A DNA stretch of 64,000 nt from Microbacterium gorillae (GCF_000826185.2 NZ_LN648873.1:453282-517281), one strand, 5' to 3'; shown: positions 25,191 to 33,375, counted from the stretch's first letter. Made by a program: numbers and translations. Notes: generated by a model from the sequence alone, not told the origin.

Positions 25191-26546
25191 TCAGCCGAGC
25201 TGGTCGGGGTGGGTCAGACGCCAGGCCGCGTCCGGCGGACGGATATCGCCCCGCACGACGACGTCGGAGCTCACCGTGTTCGGCCCCGCCGTCCAGGTGA
25301 TGGAACCGACGACTTCGCCGTCGCGGAATTCCGTCGGGGGACTGGTGTTCATTTCGACCGTGATCGGTGTGTCCGACCAGACGAGAATCGAACTCTCGTC
25401 GCGGATGACGAGGTCCGCCTCGGAACCCCAGGGCGTGGTGACATGGCCCACGTTGCGGCCTGCGGATGACAGCGGAACCGTCTGGAACCCGCTCTGGATG
25501 CTCTCCAAGAAGCGTTGCACGGCCGCGTCCAGGGACGTCCGTGTGGCACCGCCGAGGGTTACGCCGATCGCGGTGACGGGGGTGCCGGGGGTCACCTCGA
25601 ACGCCGCCGTGTACAGCAGGTTGTAGGTCCCCAGGCCGAGATTGCCGGTCTTGAGGCCGGTGATGCCGTCGACTCCGAGCATGTCGTTGGTGTTGGACAC
25701 ACTGAGGCCGGTGGAGAGGACGACGGTCTGGGACCCGGCGATCGACGCGATGGTCTCGTCGGCGGCCGCGAGGCGCGCCAGCGTCATCATGTCGCGCGGC
25801 GTGCTGGTGTTCTCCGCGTTGATGCCGGTCGGCTCCACGATGGTCGTGGAGGACAGCCCGTGAGCGCTGAGCCAGTCGGCCGTCGCGCTCCGGAATCCGC
25901 TCTGCGAGCCGAACGCCCAGTTGGCGAACGCTTCGGCGTAGTTGCTCGCTGACGGGAGCAGCAGGGCCGCGAGGACGTCGCGCTCGGTCAGCGAGCTGCC
26001 TTCCGGCATCTCCATGATGGTGGCGCCGAGAAGGTAGTACTTGTCGTACAGATCCGCGTCCGCTTTGGAGAACGTGATGGTCGGGCCGGAGTCCGACGGA
26101 CCGGACAGCGGATGGGCGTCGAGCACGACCATCGCCGTGATGAGCTTGCTGATGCTCGCGATCGGACGCCGCTCATCCAAGCCGGCGTTCCAGACGGCCG
26201 GGCCGCCCCAGTACGCGTCGGCGCCTTCGATCTCCAGCGCGTAGATTCCGTCCGTCGGCGCGAGCACCGTGACCGGGTCCGCCGCCAGTGCCGGCGGGGT
26301 GGCGACGGTGGTCGTCGGCTTGACGACGGGCGCCGTCAGGCACCAGGCGACATACCCGCCGGCACCGAGGACGAGCAGCAGGACCAGAGAACCGGCGACG
26401 ATCCACGCGATGCGGGCACCGCGGCGCGGCGCGGACGGCGTGCCGCCCGCATCCGGGCCGTCGTCCGGGCGCAGCAGGTCACCGAAGTCCGTCAGCGGGT
26501 CCGACCGCTCCATCTCTGCCGCCACCCCGTGCCCCCTTGTCGTCAC
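25191..26546 (-). CDS. D-alanyl-D-alanine carboxypeptidase (peptidase S11)
   Basis: 451 residues with one membrane anchor (IVAGSLVLLLVLGAGGYVAW, residues ~49-68) after a ~45-residue cytoplasmic tail, so the catalytic domain is extracellular. The active-site SxxK is SISK (Ser131, Lys134) and the third motif is KTG in GLKTGNLG. The middle motif, normally Ser-x-Asn, reads SAS in LLPSASNYAE, which is unusual. S11 enzymes trim the fifth D-Ala from peptidoglycan stem peptides. Starts at GTG 26546; an ATG at 26516 is an alternative. 49 bases after the HIT gene. Confidence 0.88.
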   Translation of the reverse strand: MTTRGHGVAAEMERSDPLTDFGDLLRPDDGPDAGGTPSAPRRGARIAWIVAGSLVLLLVLGAGGYVAWCLTAPVVKPTTTVATPPALAADPVTVLAPTDGIYALEIEGADAYWGGPAVWNAGLDERRPIASISKLITAMVVLDAHPLSGPSDSGPTITFSKADADLYDKYYLLGATIMEMPEGSSLTERDVLAALLLPSASNYAEAFANWAFGSQSGFRSATADWLSAHGLSSTTIVEPTGINAENTSTPRDMMTLARLAAADETIASIAGSQTVVLSTGLSVSNTNDMLGVDGITGLKTGNLGLGTYNLLYTAAFEVTPGTPVTAIGVTLGGATRTSLDAAVQRFLESIQSGFQTVPLSSAGRNVGHVTTPWGSEADLVIRDESSILVWSDTPITVEMNTSPPTEFRDGEVVGSITWTAGPNTVSSDVVVRGDIRPPDAAWRLTHPDQLG

Positions 26547-26595
26547 CTTTGTCTACCAGCGGCCGGCCGGGAAGGCCAGCGCGGAGTGGGGAGCG

Positions 26596-27072
26596 TCATA
26601 CCTCGGCCTGCGCTCGCCAGGCATGCTGCACACCCGCGAGCGTGTCGGCGAGGTCCGCAGGGGAGGGGAACAGCGGCCCGTCGGCGATGTCGACGTTGCG
26701 CAGCGGATCATCGGTGGAGTGCTGGGGGAGGAGGTGGCAGTGCAGGTGCGGCATGCGGTGGCCCATCACCAGGTAATCGATCTTCCTCGGCGCGAACTGT
26801 GCGGCGATGGTGCGTCCGGTCCGTTGGACGTCGGCCCAGAACGCGGTGAGCGTCCGCGCGTCGAGGTCCGCGAGATCGGTCATGTGATCGCGGAGGATGA
26901 CGACGCAATAGCCCGCGTGCGCCTGATTTCGCACCAACCGGACGTGGACAGTGGCCGTCGTGGCGACCAGGAGACTGTGCTCATTCTCGGGAAGGTGGGC
27001 ATCCGCGCACATGCCGCAGCCCGCGCGCCGCTGCCGCCGCATCCACTCGTCGTCGCTCCACCATCCCCGCAT
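26596..27072 (-). CDS. HIT-family protein
   Basis: 158 residues. The HIT active-site motif is MPHLHCHLLPQ near residues 105-115, with the central His as nucleophile. An N-terminal CGMC pair around residues 19-22, with later His residues, could bind zinc as in several HIT proteins. HIT hydrolases cleave nucleotide-phosphate or phosphoramidate bonds (AMP-lysine, dinucleoside polyphosphates). Divergent from the membrane-protein gene with 40 bases between starts. Confidence 0.88.
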   Translation of the reverse strand: MRGWWSDDEWMRRQRRAGCGMCADAHLPENEHSLLVATTATVHVRLVRNQAHAGYCVVILRDHMTDLADLDARTLTAFWADVQRTGRTIAAQFAPRKIDYLVMGHRMPHLHCHLLPQHSTDDPLRNVDIADGPLFPSPADLADTLAGVQHAWRAQAEV

Positions 27073-27078
27073 GCCTTG

Positions 27079-27084
27079 AATCTA
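27079..27084 (-). promoter_or_regulatory. -10 element of the HIT gene, leaderless type
   Basis: On the minus strand TAGATT ends six bases before the ATG at 27072. Confidence 0.55.
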
Positions 27085-27100
27085 CGGGGCCACCACACCC

Positions 27101-27106
27101 TAGAAT
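27101..27106 (+). promoter_or_regulatory. -10 element of the membrane protein gene, leaderless type
   Basis: TAGAAT ends six bases before the ATG at 27113, only 16 bases from the opposing -10 of the HIT gene. Confidence 0.6.
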
Positions 27107-27112
27107 GACGCC

Positions 27113-27463
27113 ATGACGCAACTGACGGCGGCGGCGCAGCCGGACGCGACGACGCGGCGAGGCGGTCTCCGGATCCGGCGCGGCTTCCTGCTCCTGCTGG
27201 GTCTCGTGGTGATTCCGCTCGCGATCGCGCTGATCACCCTGCCGCACGGAACGCCCACGGACGAGGAATACGTGCGGATGGTGTTCGGAACGGTGGCGGG
27301 CTACACGGTGATGGCGTTCAGCGCAGTCATCGCCCTCGCCGACGCGGTGATCCGACGGCAACGGATCGTGCTCTACGCGATCGTGGCCGTCCTGGTGCTC
27401 GGCATGGTCTTCCCGTTGCTCGGTGCACAGGTGGACGACCTGTTGCGGTTCCTCGGTTCCTGA
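27113..27463 (+). CDS. hypothetical membrane protein
   Basis: 116 residues with three apolar segments: ~25-42, ~62-82 and ~87-105. The basic patch before the first helix (TRRGGLRIRR) suggests a cytoplasmic N-terminus. No family recognised. Convergent with the VOC-type gene. Confidence 0.7.
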   Translation: MTQLTAAAQPDATTRRGGLRIRRGFLLLLGLVVIPLAIALITLPHGTPTDEEYVRMVFGTVAGYTVMAFSAVIALADAVIRRQRIVLYAIVAVLVLGMVFPLLGAQVDDLLRFLGS

Positions 27464-27497
27464 CGGGACGCAAGCGCCGATCCGTTCGTCCCGCCGC

Positions 27498-28199
27498 TCA
27501 CTCTGCGTCCGTCGAGGCGCCGATGGCGCAGATCACGCCGCGATTGCCCTCCGCATCCGCGAGCACCGTCAGTCGTGGTGATTCGCTGTCGTCGACGATC
27601 GTGCCGCCCCCGGCGACGGCGTCCGCGATGCGCTGGGCCACCACCTCCGGCGCCACGTACACCTCGACGTGGAACCGCTGCGCCGAGATCTCCGACTCGT
27701 CGTCGAACCACAGGTTCGGTACGCGCACGGTGGCGTCACGGATCTCGTCGCCGGGGGTTCCGCGACCTCGTGCGGCTGCGTCTCCGGTGAGCAGTGCCGC
27801 CCACATCGGCGAGATGGCGGAGGCGTCGGCGGTGTCGAGACCGATCTCGACCTCGGACACCGACGCCGGCTCCGCCACCAACTGCCGGTCCCGGGCGATC
27901 GTCGAGATGATCCGGGCCAGGTCGACGTCCTGCTGGGTCACCCATTCGACCACGTACTCCGTGCCGTCTTCCGTGCGATAGACAGCGTCGGGGGAGACGA
28001 CTTCAAGATCCACCCAGTGATCGCCGACGGTGAGTCTGGGGGAGTGCCCGTGAGTCTCGACCGCGTCGGCGATGGCGGACGCGAAGTCCGCGCCGGCGCG
28101 GAAGTCCGCCGTCAGAAACCGCGCGTGCAGCCCCTGGGCGAGCATGCGCCAGTCAGCCAGACCGGCCGCCGCCACCTCATCGTTGCGCATCATGTCCAT
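27498..28199 (-). CDS. pterin-4a-carbinolamine dehydratase-like / VOC fusion protein
   Basis: 233 residues in two parts. Residues ~10-100 look like a PCD/DCoH domain: DWRMLAQGLHARFLTADF, a helix, then HGHSPRLTVGDHWVDLEVV; the second catalytic His of the usual HHP motif is Ser here, so dehydratase activity is doubtful. Residues ~120-230 are a single VOC half-domain set (VSEVEIGLDTADASAISPMW, a VRVPNLWFDD strand, RFHVEVYVAPEVVAQRI, LTVLADAEGNRGVIC). Such fusions are annotated only as VOC proteins. Function unknown. TAACTT lies eight bases before the start. Confidence 0.78.
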   Translation of the reverse strand: MDMMRNDEVAAAGLADWRMLAQGLHARFLTADFRAGADFASAIADAVETHGHSPRLTVGDHWVDLEVVSPDAVYRTEDGTEYVVEWVTQQDVDLARIISTIARDRQLVAEPASVSEVEIGLDTADASAISPMWAALLTGDAAARGRGTPGDEIRDATVRVPNLWFDDESEISAQRFHVEVYVAPEVVAQRIADAVAGGGTIVDDSESPRLTVLADAEGNRGVICAIGASTDAE

Positions 28200-28292
28200 G
28201 GGGCCAGAAGTTATCAGCCCAGGTCGGAGCGGGAAAGGGGGCGGACCGCAGGGCCGCCGGACCTCGCCCTGATCGACGACACCGTGCGGTGA

Positions 28293-28850
28293 TCAGGCCC
28301 CCAGGCGGTACTCGAAACGCCGAACCGCGGTCTGGACCGTCCCGGTCTTTCGTTGCCCGGGTGAGCCGCCGACCAGCACTGTGCCGCATTCCGCGAATCC
28401 GAAGCGCTCGTAGTAGGCGCACAGGGCGTCGTTGGACGCCACACAGTCCAGGCGCAGCGCCTCGCGGCCCTCCGCGCGGGCGCGTCCGAACGCCCAATCG
28501 ATCAGGCGGCGGCCGAGACCGAGTCCGTGCGTGCGCACGGCGAGGCGGTGCAGGTAAAGGGCGGAGCCCGGCCGATCGGACCAGGCCGGATCGGCGTCGT
28601 CGACCGTGACCGTGGCCAAAGCTCGGCCCGCGTGGAACGCCAGCCAGGTCTCGTCGGCCTCGATGGCAGGGGAGAGGGACTCCGCGTTGAAGTGGTCGGG
28701 CCACTGGCGGACCTCACGCCCACGGAGCCACGCCGCCGCATCGTCCAGGATCCCCCGCACGGTATCGAGTTCCGTCGTCCGTGCGCGTCGGATCGTCCAA
28801 CCGTCCACGGTCGTACCGAGGAAGTCGTCCGGCCCGTGCGCCTGCGCCAT
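28293..28850 (-). CDS. GNAT-family N-acetyltransferase
   Basis: 185 residues from ATG at 28850 (MAQAHGPDDFLG); a longer open frame upstream has no family support. The acetyl-CoA site is LYLHRLAVRTHGLGLGRRLIDWA (core R-x-x-G-x-G-like motif THGLGLG), followed by LRLDCVASNDALCAYYERFGF, the usual last strands. Substrate unknown. The PCD-VOC gene follows 93 bases downstream on the same strand. Confidence 0.85.
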   Translation of the reverse strand: MAQAHGPDDFLGTTVDGWTIRRARTTELDTVRGILDDAAAWLRGREVRQWPDHFNAESLSPAIEADETWLAFHAGRALATVTVDDADPAWSDRPGSALYLHRLAVRTHGLGLGRRLIDWAFGRARAEGREALRLDCVASNDALCAYYERFGFAECGTVLVGGSPGQRKTGTVQTAVRRFEYRLGA

Positions 28851-28891
28851 AGGCCGAGTCTCGCACCCCGGGCGGTGGGGCGGAGAGCCAG

Positions 28892-28923
28892 GCGAATCCC
28901 GCACCAGGCGCTACGGGATTCGC
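28892..28923. terminator. inverted repeat, possible terminator
   Basis: Perfect ten-base arms GCGAATCCCG (28892-28901) and CGGGATTCGC (28914-28923) with a 12-base loop. It lies upstream of the GNAT gene, not after a gene, so it may instead be an operator or the relic of a lost gene. Confidence 0.4.
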
Positions 28924-29182
28924 ATGCTCCCTGTCCTCCGCACGGCAAGTGCCAGCGACGGCGCGGTGATCGGCATCGTCGTCCGACCTTTCGAGGAGTG
29001 GCCGACGAGTCTGTGTACGCGGTCGGGGCATCGCGGAATCCAGAGGGCGTCCCGCCCGGTGCCGGCTGCCGTCGGAACCGAGGCCCGCCTATCGCTTCAC
29101 TGCCGGGCGCGGCGCGCGACGGGCCGACCTGCGGCGCTTCTGTGCGCACGGCGTCCACGATCGCGCATGATGTGGGCGCCGA

Positions 29183-29188
29183 TACGAT
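29183..29188 (+). promoter_or_regulatory. -10 element of the lipoprotein-GNAT pair, leaderless type
   Basis: TACGAT ends six bases before the ATG at 29195. Confidence 0.55.
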
Positions 29189-29194
29189 CGGGGC

Positions 29195-29833
29195 ATGACA
29201 GCGCGGTCGGTGCAGAATGCCCGCACGTTGGCCGTGCTCTTCGCGACCATCGCCGTCGTGACTGGATGTACGCCGATGCCGGATACCCCCTCGCCGACTC
29301 CGCCATCGGGGGAACCGAGCACCGCGGCGTTCGCACAGCCGCTGGATCCGCCGACTTACGCACCGGTGGACTTCTCCGCGCTTCTCGCGCGAGTGGGTGA
29401 GGACACGGCCGCGTCCGATTCCGGAACCGATTCGGTGTACTACCCGGCGATTCAGGGGGAGTGGTCGCGGGTGACCGCCGCGTGGCCCCTTCCGGTGCCC
29501 GAAGAGCACCCGTTTCCGGACGACGTGCCGGTCGCTAACGGCGGCACTCTCTACACCCCGGGCTCCGCGACCCACTCCGCAGCCTGGCGGTGGAGCTGTG
29601 CCGCCACGGCGACGGCAATCGAGTCCCGAGACGCCGGAGACGATCCGCTCGCGACCTACTGGCTGCACGCGCTCCGACTCTGGTGGACGGAGGGTGCCCC
29701 TCAGGTGGGATTCGAAGACGTCACCGGCTACGTCGATGACGCCATCCGACCTGCTGAGGCAGGGGAGTGGGGCCCACTGGCGGCGCAGCACGCGACCGCG
29801 TGCCCAACCTTCCCGACGACGGACGCGCAATGA
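29195..29833 (+). CDS. hypothetical lipoprotein
   Basis: 212 residues. The signal peptide ends in the lipobox VVTGC near residue 25, followed by a Pro/Thr-rich spacer (PDTPSPTPPSG). The mature domain is Trp-rich (WSRVTAAWPLP, AAWRWSCA, TYWLHALRLWW) and contains two Cys that could pair. No family recognised. The stop overlaps the next start (ATGA). Confidence 0.75.
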   Translation: MTARSVQNARTLAVLFATIAVVTGCTPMPDTPSPTPPSGEPSTAAFAQPLDPPTYAPVDFSALLARVGEDTAASDSGTDSVYYPAIQGEWSRVTAAWPLPVPEEHPFPDDVPVANGGTLYTPGSATHSAAWRWSCAATATAIESRDAGDDPLATYWLHALRLWWTEGAPQVGFEDVTGYVDDAIRPAEAGEWGPLAAQHATACPTFPTTDAQ

Positions 29834-30402
29834 TGAGTCGAGCCAACCCCGACATCATGCCAGCGGATCCGGCGGCTCCGCCTGCGACAGGTGCCCCGAG
29901 GATCATGGCTGATGAACTGGCGGCGGGGGAGCTGTCGCTCCGGGCTCTGGACGTGAGCGATGCGCCCGAACTGCACCTGATCTTCTCGGACCCGGCGACG
30001 CACACGATCGGTGAAGGCCCGAAGTCCAGCATCGCCGACACGCGGCAGTGGCTCCGACGACGGGACGAGCGCCGCCGGGAGTACGGAGTCACGTGGTACG
30101 GGGTGCGGGACGATGACGGAACCCTGATCGGCAACGCGGGCCTGTTCATCGGTCGCACGGGCGTGGAGCCTGAGATCGGCTTTGAGATTCGAGCCGTCGA
30201 TCAGGGAAAGGGCTACGGGACCCGGGCGGCAGCCGCCGTCGTTGCGGAAGCTCATCGGGCGGGATGGACTCGTATTTGGGCGACGGTTCGCCCGACGAAT
30301 GCAGCGCCCCTGCAGGCTCTCACGCGAGCAGGCTTCGTCAGTGATCGCACGGAGGACGAAGGGCGAGGCAGCCTCGTGTACCTGTATCACCGACAGAACT
30401 GA
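29830..30402 (+). CDS. GNAT-family N-acetyltransferase (RimJ/RimL-like)
   Basis: 190 residues from ATG at 29830, overlapping the lipoprotein stop by four bases; a second ATG follows immediately. The RimJ/RimL-type pattern is present: LSLRALDVSDAPELHLIFSD, WYGVRDDDGTLIGNAGLF, EIGFEIRAVDQGKGYGTRAA (acetyl-CoA binding QGKGYG), then VRPTNAAPLQALTRAGF. Members acetylate protein N-termini or small amines. Confidence 0.88.
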   Translation: MMSRANPDIMPADPAAPPATGAPRIMADELAAGELSLRALDVSDAPELHLIFSDPATHTIGEGPKSSIADTRQWLRRRDERRREYGVTWYGVRDDDGTLIGNAGLFIGRTGVEPEIGFEIRAVDQGKGYGTRAAAAVVAEAHRAGWTRIWATVRPTNAAPLQALTRAGFVSDRTEDEGRGSLVYLYHRQN

Positions 30403-30470
30403 TCGAGACAGGGAAGCGTGGTCAGCGCCTTGGCGAACACGACTCGCTGGCTGCATCCGGTTGAACTGAC

Positions 30471-30484
30471 ATAATGTGCATTAT
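30471..30484. promoter_or_regulatory. AT-rich inverted repeat, operator-like
   Basis: ATAATG and CATTAT arms flank two bases. It stands out as AT-rich in this G+C-rich genome and shares TGTGCAT with the site upstream of the EXLDI gene. It lies downstream of both flanking genes, so its target is unclear. Confidence 0.35.
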
Positions 30485-30571
30485 CGGATGAAACTCGAGC
30501 GGAGGAGCCGACGGGTTATCGGGGCGCGTTACGTGCAAGTGCTGGGTTCGCGAGCTGGCGCATTCCGGCGG

Positions 30572-31093
30572 TCAGATGTCGAGAGCCTCGACCTCGGGAG
30601 CTCGTAGCGCTGCCTCGACGGCGGCGATGAGTTCGTCCGGCAGGATGGCGCGCATCGCGTCGGTGTCCGCAAACACGGACAGGGTCTTCTCGCCCGACGC
30701 CCACCACTGCGCGCTCCAGGTCGAAGGGTCCTCCCGGATTGGGTTGTTCTCGTCCGCTGACGTCAGCGCGCGCCAGTCGGGATCGTCGCGGCGGTAAACC
30801 GCCAGCTGACCCTTCGCCGTCGCGTACACGCGATAAGACGTTCGGCGCAGGCCCTCGCCGTGTTCGTACCTCAGCAACCGTCGCCCGACGAAGCTCTTCA
30901 CCGTGGCGACGGCGTCGGTCTGAACCTCGACTTCGACGGTCTTCATCTCACCCATCAGGTCCTCACGTTCCCGCTCGGCCACGAAGAGTCGGAGGCCTGC
31001 TGCCACAGCGGACGACAACCCGCCCCCGAGCGATGCGGCGCGGTCGAAGAGTTCGACATCGTCGGCCGACACGTACACGTTTCGACTGACCAT
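30572..31093 (-). CDS. EXLDI family protein with N-terminal ribbon-helix-helix-like segment
   Basis: 173 residues from ATG at 31093 (MVSRNVYVSADDVELFDRAA). The C-terminus is PEVEALDI, the E-x-L-D-I signature that names the family. The first ~45 residues (VYVSADDVELFDRAASLGGGLSSAVAAGL) resemble a ribbon-helix-helix strand-helix-helix, then KTVEVEVQTD and the family core (SFVGRRLLRYEHGEGLRRTSYRVYATAKGQ, read in parts). Family function is not established. Palindromes directly upstream of the start suggest self-regulation. Starts at 31087 or 31129 are possible. Confidence 0.75.
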   Translation of the reverse strand: MVSRNVYVSADDVELFDRAASLGGGLSSAVAAGLRLFVAEREREDLMGEMKTVEVEVQTDAVATVKSFVGRRLLRYEHGEGLRRTSYRVYATAKGQLAVYRRDDPDWRALTSADENNPIREDPSTWSAQWWASGEKTLSVFADTDAMRAILPDELIAAVEAALRAPEVEALDI

Positions 31094-31095
31094 GT

Positions 31096-31119
31096 GCATA
31101 AGTATGCGCACATATGTGC
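31096..31119. promoter_or_regulatory. tandem palindromes upstream of the EXLDI gene
   Basis: GCATA-AG-TATGC (31096-31107) is directly followed by the perfect 12-base palindrome GCACATATGTGC (31108-31119). They overlap the probable promoter and 5' end of the EXLDI gene, a typical arrangement for an autoregulating dimer. Confidence 0.55.
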
Positions 31120-31160
31120 CGGGGGTCAACCGTCAGAACCTCCGAGGCGACCCGCGAGCA

Positions 31161-32174
31161 TCACGCCCGAATGAGAGTCCACCGCTCTGTTGACGTCGCG
31201 GCACCCGTCTCGATGCCGAGCGCGATGCGTGCAGCGTGGGCGCCCTGCTCCGGCAACGACTGCCGGACGCTCGTGATCCCCCGCTCCCGTGCGAGCTCGG
31301 AACCATCGAATCCGCCGAGGGGTACGGAGGGGCCGAGAACGTCCTGTGCCGCGAGGGCCTGGCGGTCACTCATCGCCACGAGGCCGTCGACATCCGGACG
31401 GGCCGCCCGGATGGCCTCGGCGGCATCCGCCGCACCCTCGGAGTCGTTGTGGGTGCAGACGGCGACCGGAATCGTGTCCCAGTCAAGGCCGAGGAGGTCC
31501 GCCGCTTCATGGAACCCGGCAAGGCGGTGACGCGTCACCGGGAAGCTGACGTGCGTCGGGTCGAGTCCGGTGACCACCCCGGCGGCGCGGTCCCGATTCA
31601 CCGGAAAGGAGATGACTGCCGGTGCCTTGGCGTCCGACCACACGGCCAGGGCGAGCTCGCGAGCCGCCGCGCGGTCGTCGATGCCGACGAGCGCGAACCC
31701 TGGAACGGCCGGGCCACCGTGCACGACCGCCGGACGCCGCGTTTCTCGCACGGCGTCGAGCACCGGGTCATCCGGTGTGGTGGTCCAGATCACGAAAGCA
31801 TCAACCGCCGCGGTCGCGATGTGGGCGCGATCGGGCTCCTCCCCCGTCGTCGGAATGATCGTCAGGCCGTAACCCGCGGCCGAGCACTCGCGCGCCATGC
31901 CGCCCACGAATCGGGCAGCCTCCGGATCCTCGAAGACGTACTCGAGACTCTCCCCCAGGACGAGCCCGAGCGAACGCAGTCCCCCGGTCCGCAGCAGTCG
32001 ACCGCTCGGATCCGGTCCACGGAAGCCGAGACGGTCCGCAGCAGCGAGCACCTTCTCGCGGGTTCGGGCCGCCACCCGATCCGGCCGGCTGAAGGTGTAG
32101 GAAGCTGTCATGCGGGAGACCCCGGCTGCGCGCGCCACATCATCCAGGGTCACGCGTTCCTCCGAGCCGGGCAC
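31161..32174 (-). CDS. LacI-family transcriptional regulator
   Basis: 337 residues, GTG start. The N-terminal helix-turn-helix reads VTLDDVARAAGVSRMTASYTFS, with a hinge around residues 45-60, followed by a periplasmic-binding-like sensor domain (LGLVLGESLEYVF, FVIWTTTPDDPVLDAV, LVGIDDRAAARELA, DGLVAMSDRQALAAQ). Members repress sugar or nucleoside uptake genes. It is divergent from an MFS gene and the shared 31 bases between starts contain an operator of the LacI type, so the MFS gene is its evident target. Confidence 0.92.
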   Translation of the reverse strand: MPGSEERVTLDDVARAAGVSRMTASYTFSRPDRVAARTREKVLAAADRLGFRGPDPSGRLLRTGGLRSLGLVLGESLEYVFEDPEAARFVGGMARECSAAGYGLTIIPTTGEEPDRAHIATAAVDAFVIWTTTPDDPVLDAVRETRRPAVVHGGPAVPGFALVGIDDRAAARELALAVWSDAKAPAVISFPVNRDRAAGVVTGLDPTHVSFPVTRHRLAGFHEAADLLGLDWDTIPVAVCTHNDSEGAADAAEAIRAARPDVDGLVAMSDRQALAAQDVLGPSVPLGGFDGSELARERGITSVRQSLPEQGAHAARIALGIETGAATSTERWTLIRA

Positions 32175-32180
32175 GTTCTC

Positions 32181-32186
32181 AGTCTA
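32181..32186 (-). promoter_or_regulatory. -10 element of the LacI-type gene, leaderless type
   Basis: On the minus strand TAGACT ends six bases before the GTG at 32174. Confidence 0.55.
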
Positions 32187-32187
32187 G

Positions 32188-32205
32188 TTGTGTAGCGTTA
32201 CACAA
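32188..32205. promoter_or_regulatory. LacI-type operator overlapping the MFS promoter
   Basis: Eighteen-base inverted repeat: arms TTGTGTA (32188-32194) and TACACAA (32199-32205) around a centre with the C-G step typical of LacI-family operators. It contains TAGCGT (32193-32198), which sits seven bases before the GTG at 32206 and would be the -10 of the MFS gene. Bound repressor would cover it. Confidence 0.75.
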
Positions 32206-33375
32206 GTGTCACTGACCTCCTCCTTCACGCGCGCCCCGTTCTGGGGATTCGCCGCCTTCGGCGCATTCTGGGGCGTCTGGGGTGCCTCGATCCCCCGCCT
32301 CCGCGAACTCTCCGGAGTCACTGATCTGCAGCTCGGGGTGGCGCTGCTGTTCGTGGGGGCCGGCGCGCTGCCGGCGATGCTGCTGGTCGGACGCCTGCTG
32401 GATCGGTTCGGGCTCTGGCTGACCGGCCCACTCCTCGTCGCCCTCGCAGCCGCCGGTCTCGCCGTCGCCACGACCGCGGGCTTCGGATTGATCGCGCTCT
32501 GCGTCGGCATGGCGTTGGTGGGCGCGACCAGCGGCGCGGCCGACGTTGCGCTGAACTCGCTCGCCGGACGGGCGGAAGTCCGTGCCGGCCGCCCCGTCAT
32601 CACGCCCGCGCACGCCACGTTCTCGGCCCTGGTCGTGGTTGCGACGCTCACCACCGGCGCACTCAACGCCCTCCCGCTCCCCCGCCTGCTGCCGGCGATT
32701 CTCGTGGTGCTGGCGGCCATCGCCGCCGCGACCGCCGTCGTGCGCGCCACGCGCGGGGTCGGCTCGCCGGCACCAGCGGGCACCGCGGCCGAACCCGCCA
32801 CCCGGACGATCGCTCCCGCGCTGCTGATCGGGCTCGGCCTGCTCGGCGCGCTCGCGTTCGCCAGCGAGAACGCGCACCAGAGCTGGAGCGCGGTGTTCCT
32901 GGAGGACGAACTCTCCGTCACGCTCGGCCTCAGCTCGTTCGGTCCGGCCGTGTTCGCGGCCGTCGTCGCCGTCACGCGGTTCGCGGTGAGCAGGGTTCCT
33001 CCGCGGCACGCCCGGACGCTGCTGCTCGGGGGTGCGCTCGCCGCCACGATCGGTACCGCCGGTGTCGCGCTGGCACCGGCCATTCCGGTCGCTCTGATCT
33101 CGCTCGCGGTCGCGGCGGCCGGAACCGCGGTGCTGTTCCCCACGCTGCTCGGAATGCTCTCGCGTGCGGTCGATGAGGGCGCGCGAGGACGGGCGACCTC
33201 CCTCCTCACGGTCGTCGCCTACACCGGATTCCTCGCCGGCCCGCCCTATGTCGGGCTGCTCGCCGGCACCGCCGACCTGCGGATCGCCATGCTGGGGGTC
33301 GCGGCGCTGACCGCCGTGATGGCCGTGCTGATCCCGCTCATTCTGCGTCGTCGTCCGGCTGCGGCTCGCGTCTGA
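32206..33375 (+). CDS. MFS transporter (YbjJ-like)
   Basis: 389 residues from GTG at 32206; upstream in-frame codons lie inside the operator and are unlikely starts. Twelve apolar segments. Conserved points: FWGVWGASIPRLRELSGV near the N-terminus, GRLLDRFGLWLTGP between helices 2 and 3, and GATSGAADVALNSLAGRAEV in helix 4-5, a signature of the fucose-permease/YbjJ-like branch. It has the same acidic 'ENAHQSWSAVFLEDEL' type segment in the second half as that branch. Probably LacI-controlled; the substrate is unknown. Confidence 0.87.
   Translation: MSLTSSFTRAPFWGFAAFGAFWGVWGASIPRLRELSGVTDLQLGVALLFVGAGALPAMLLVGRLLDRFGLWLTGPLLVALAAAGLAVATTAGFGLIALCVGMALVGATSGAADVALNSLAGRAEVRAGRPVITPAHATFSALVVVATLTTGALNALPLPRLLPAILVVLAAIAAATAVVRATRGVGSPAPAGTAAEPATRTIAPALLIGLGLLGALAFASENAHQSWSAVFLEDELSVTLGLSSFGPAVFAAVVAVTRFAVSRVPPRHARTLLLGGALAATIGTAGVALAPAIPVALISLAVAAAGTAVLFPTLLGMLSRAVDEGARGRATSLLTVVAYTGFLAGPPYVGLLAGTADLRIAMLGVAALTAVMAVLIPLILRRRPAAARV

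Larger units (their letters stand above)
28851..29194. other. 344 bp without a recognisable gene
   Basis: It holds a hairpin at 28892-28923 and, at the right end, the promoter of the lipoprotein gene. No reading frame in it gives a family-like protein. Confidence 0.5.

Noticed and set aside
28924..29190. Possible small gene upstream of the lipoprotein
   Set aside because: No ribosome-binding site, no family features, and the frame runs on through the lipoprotein gene out of phase.
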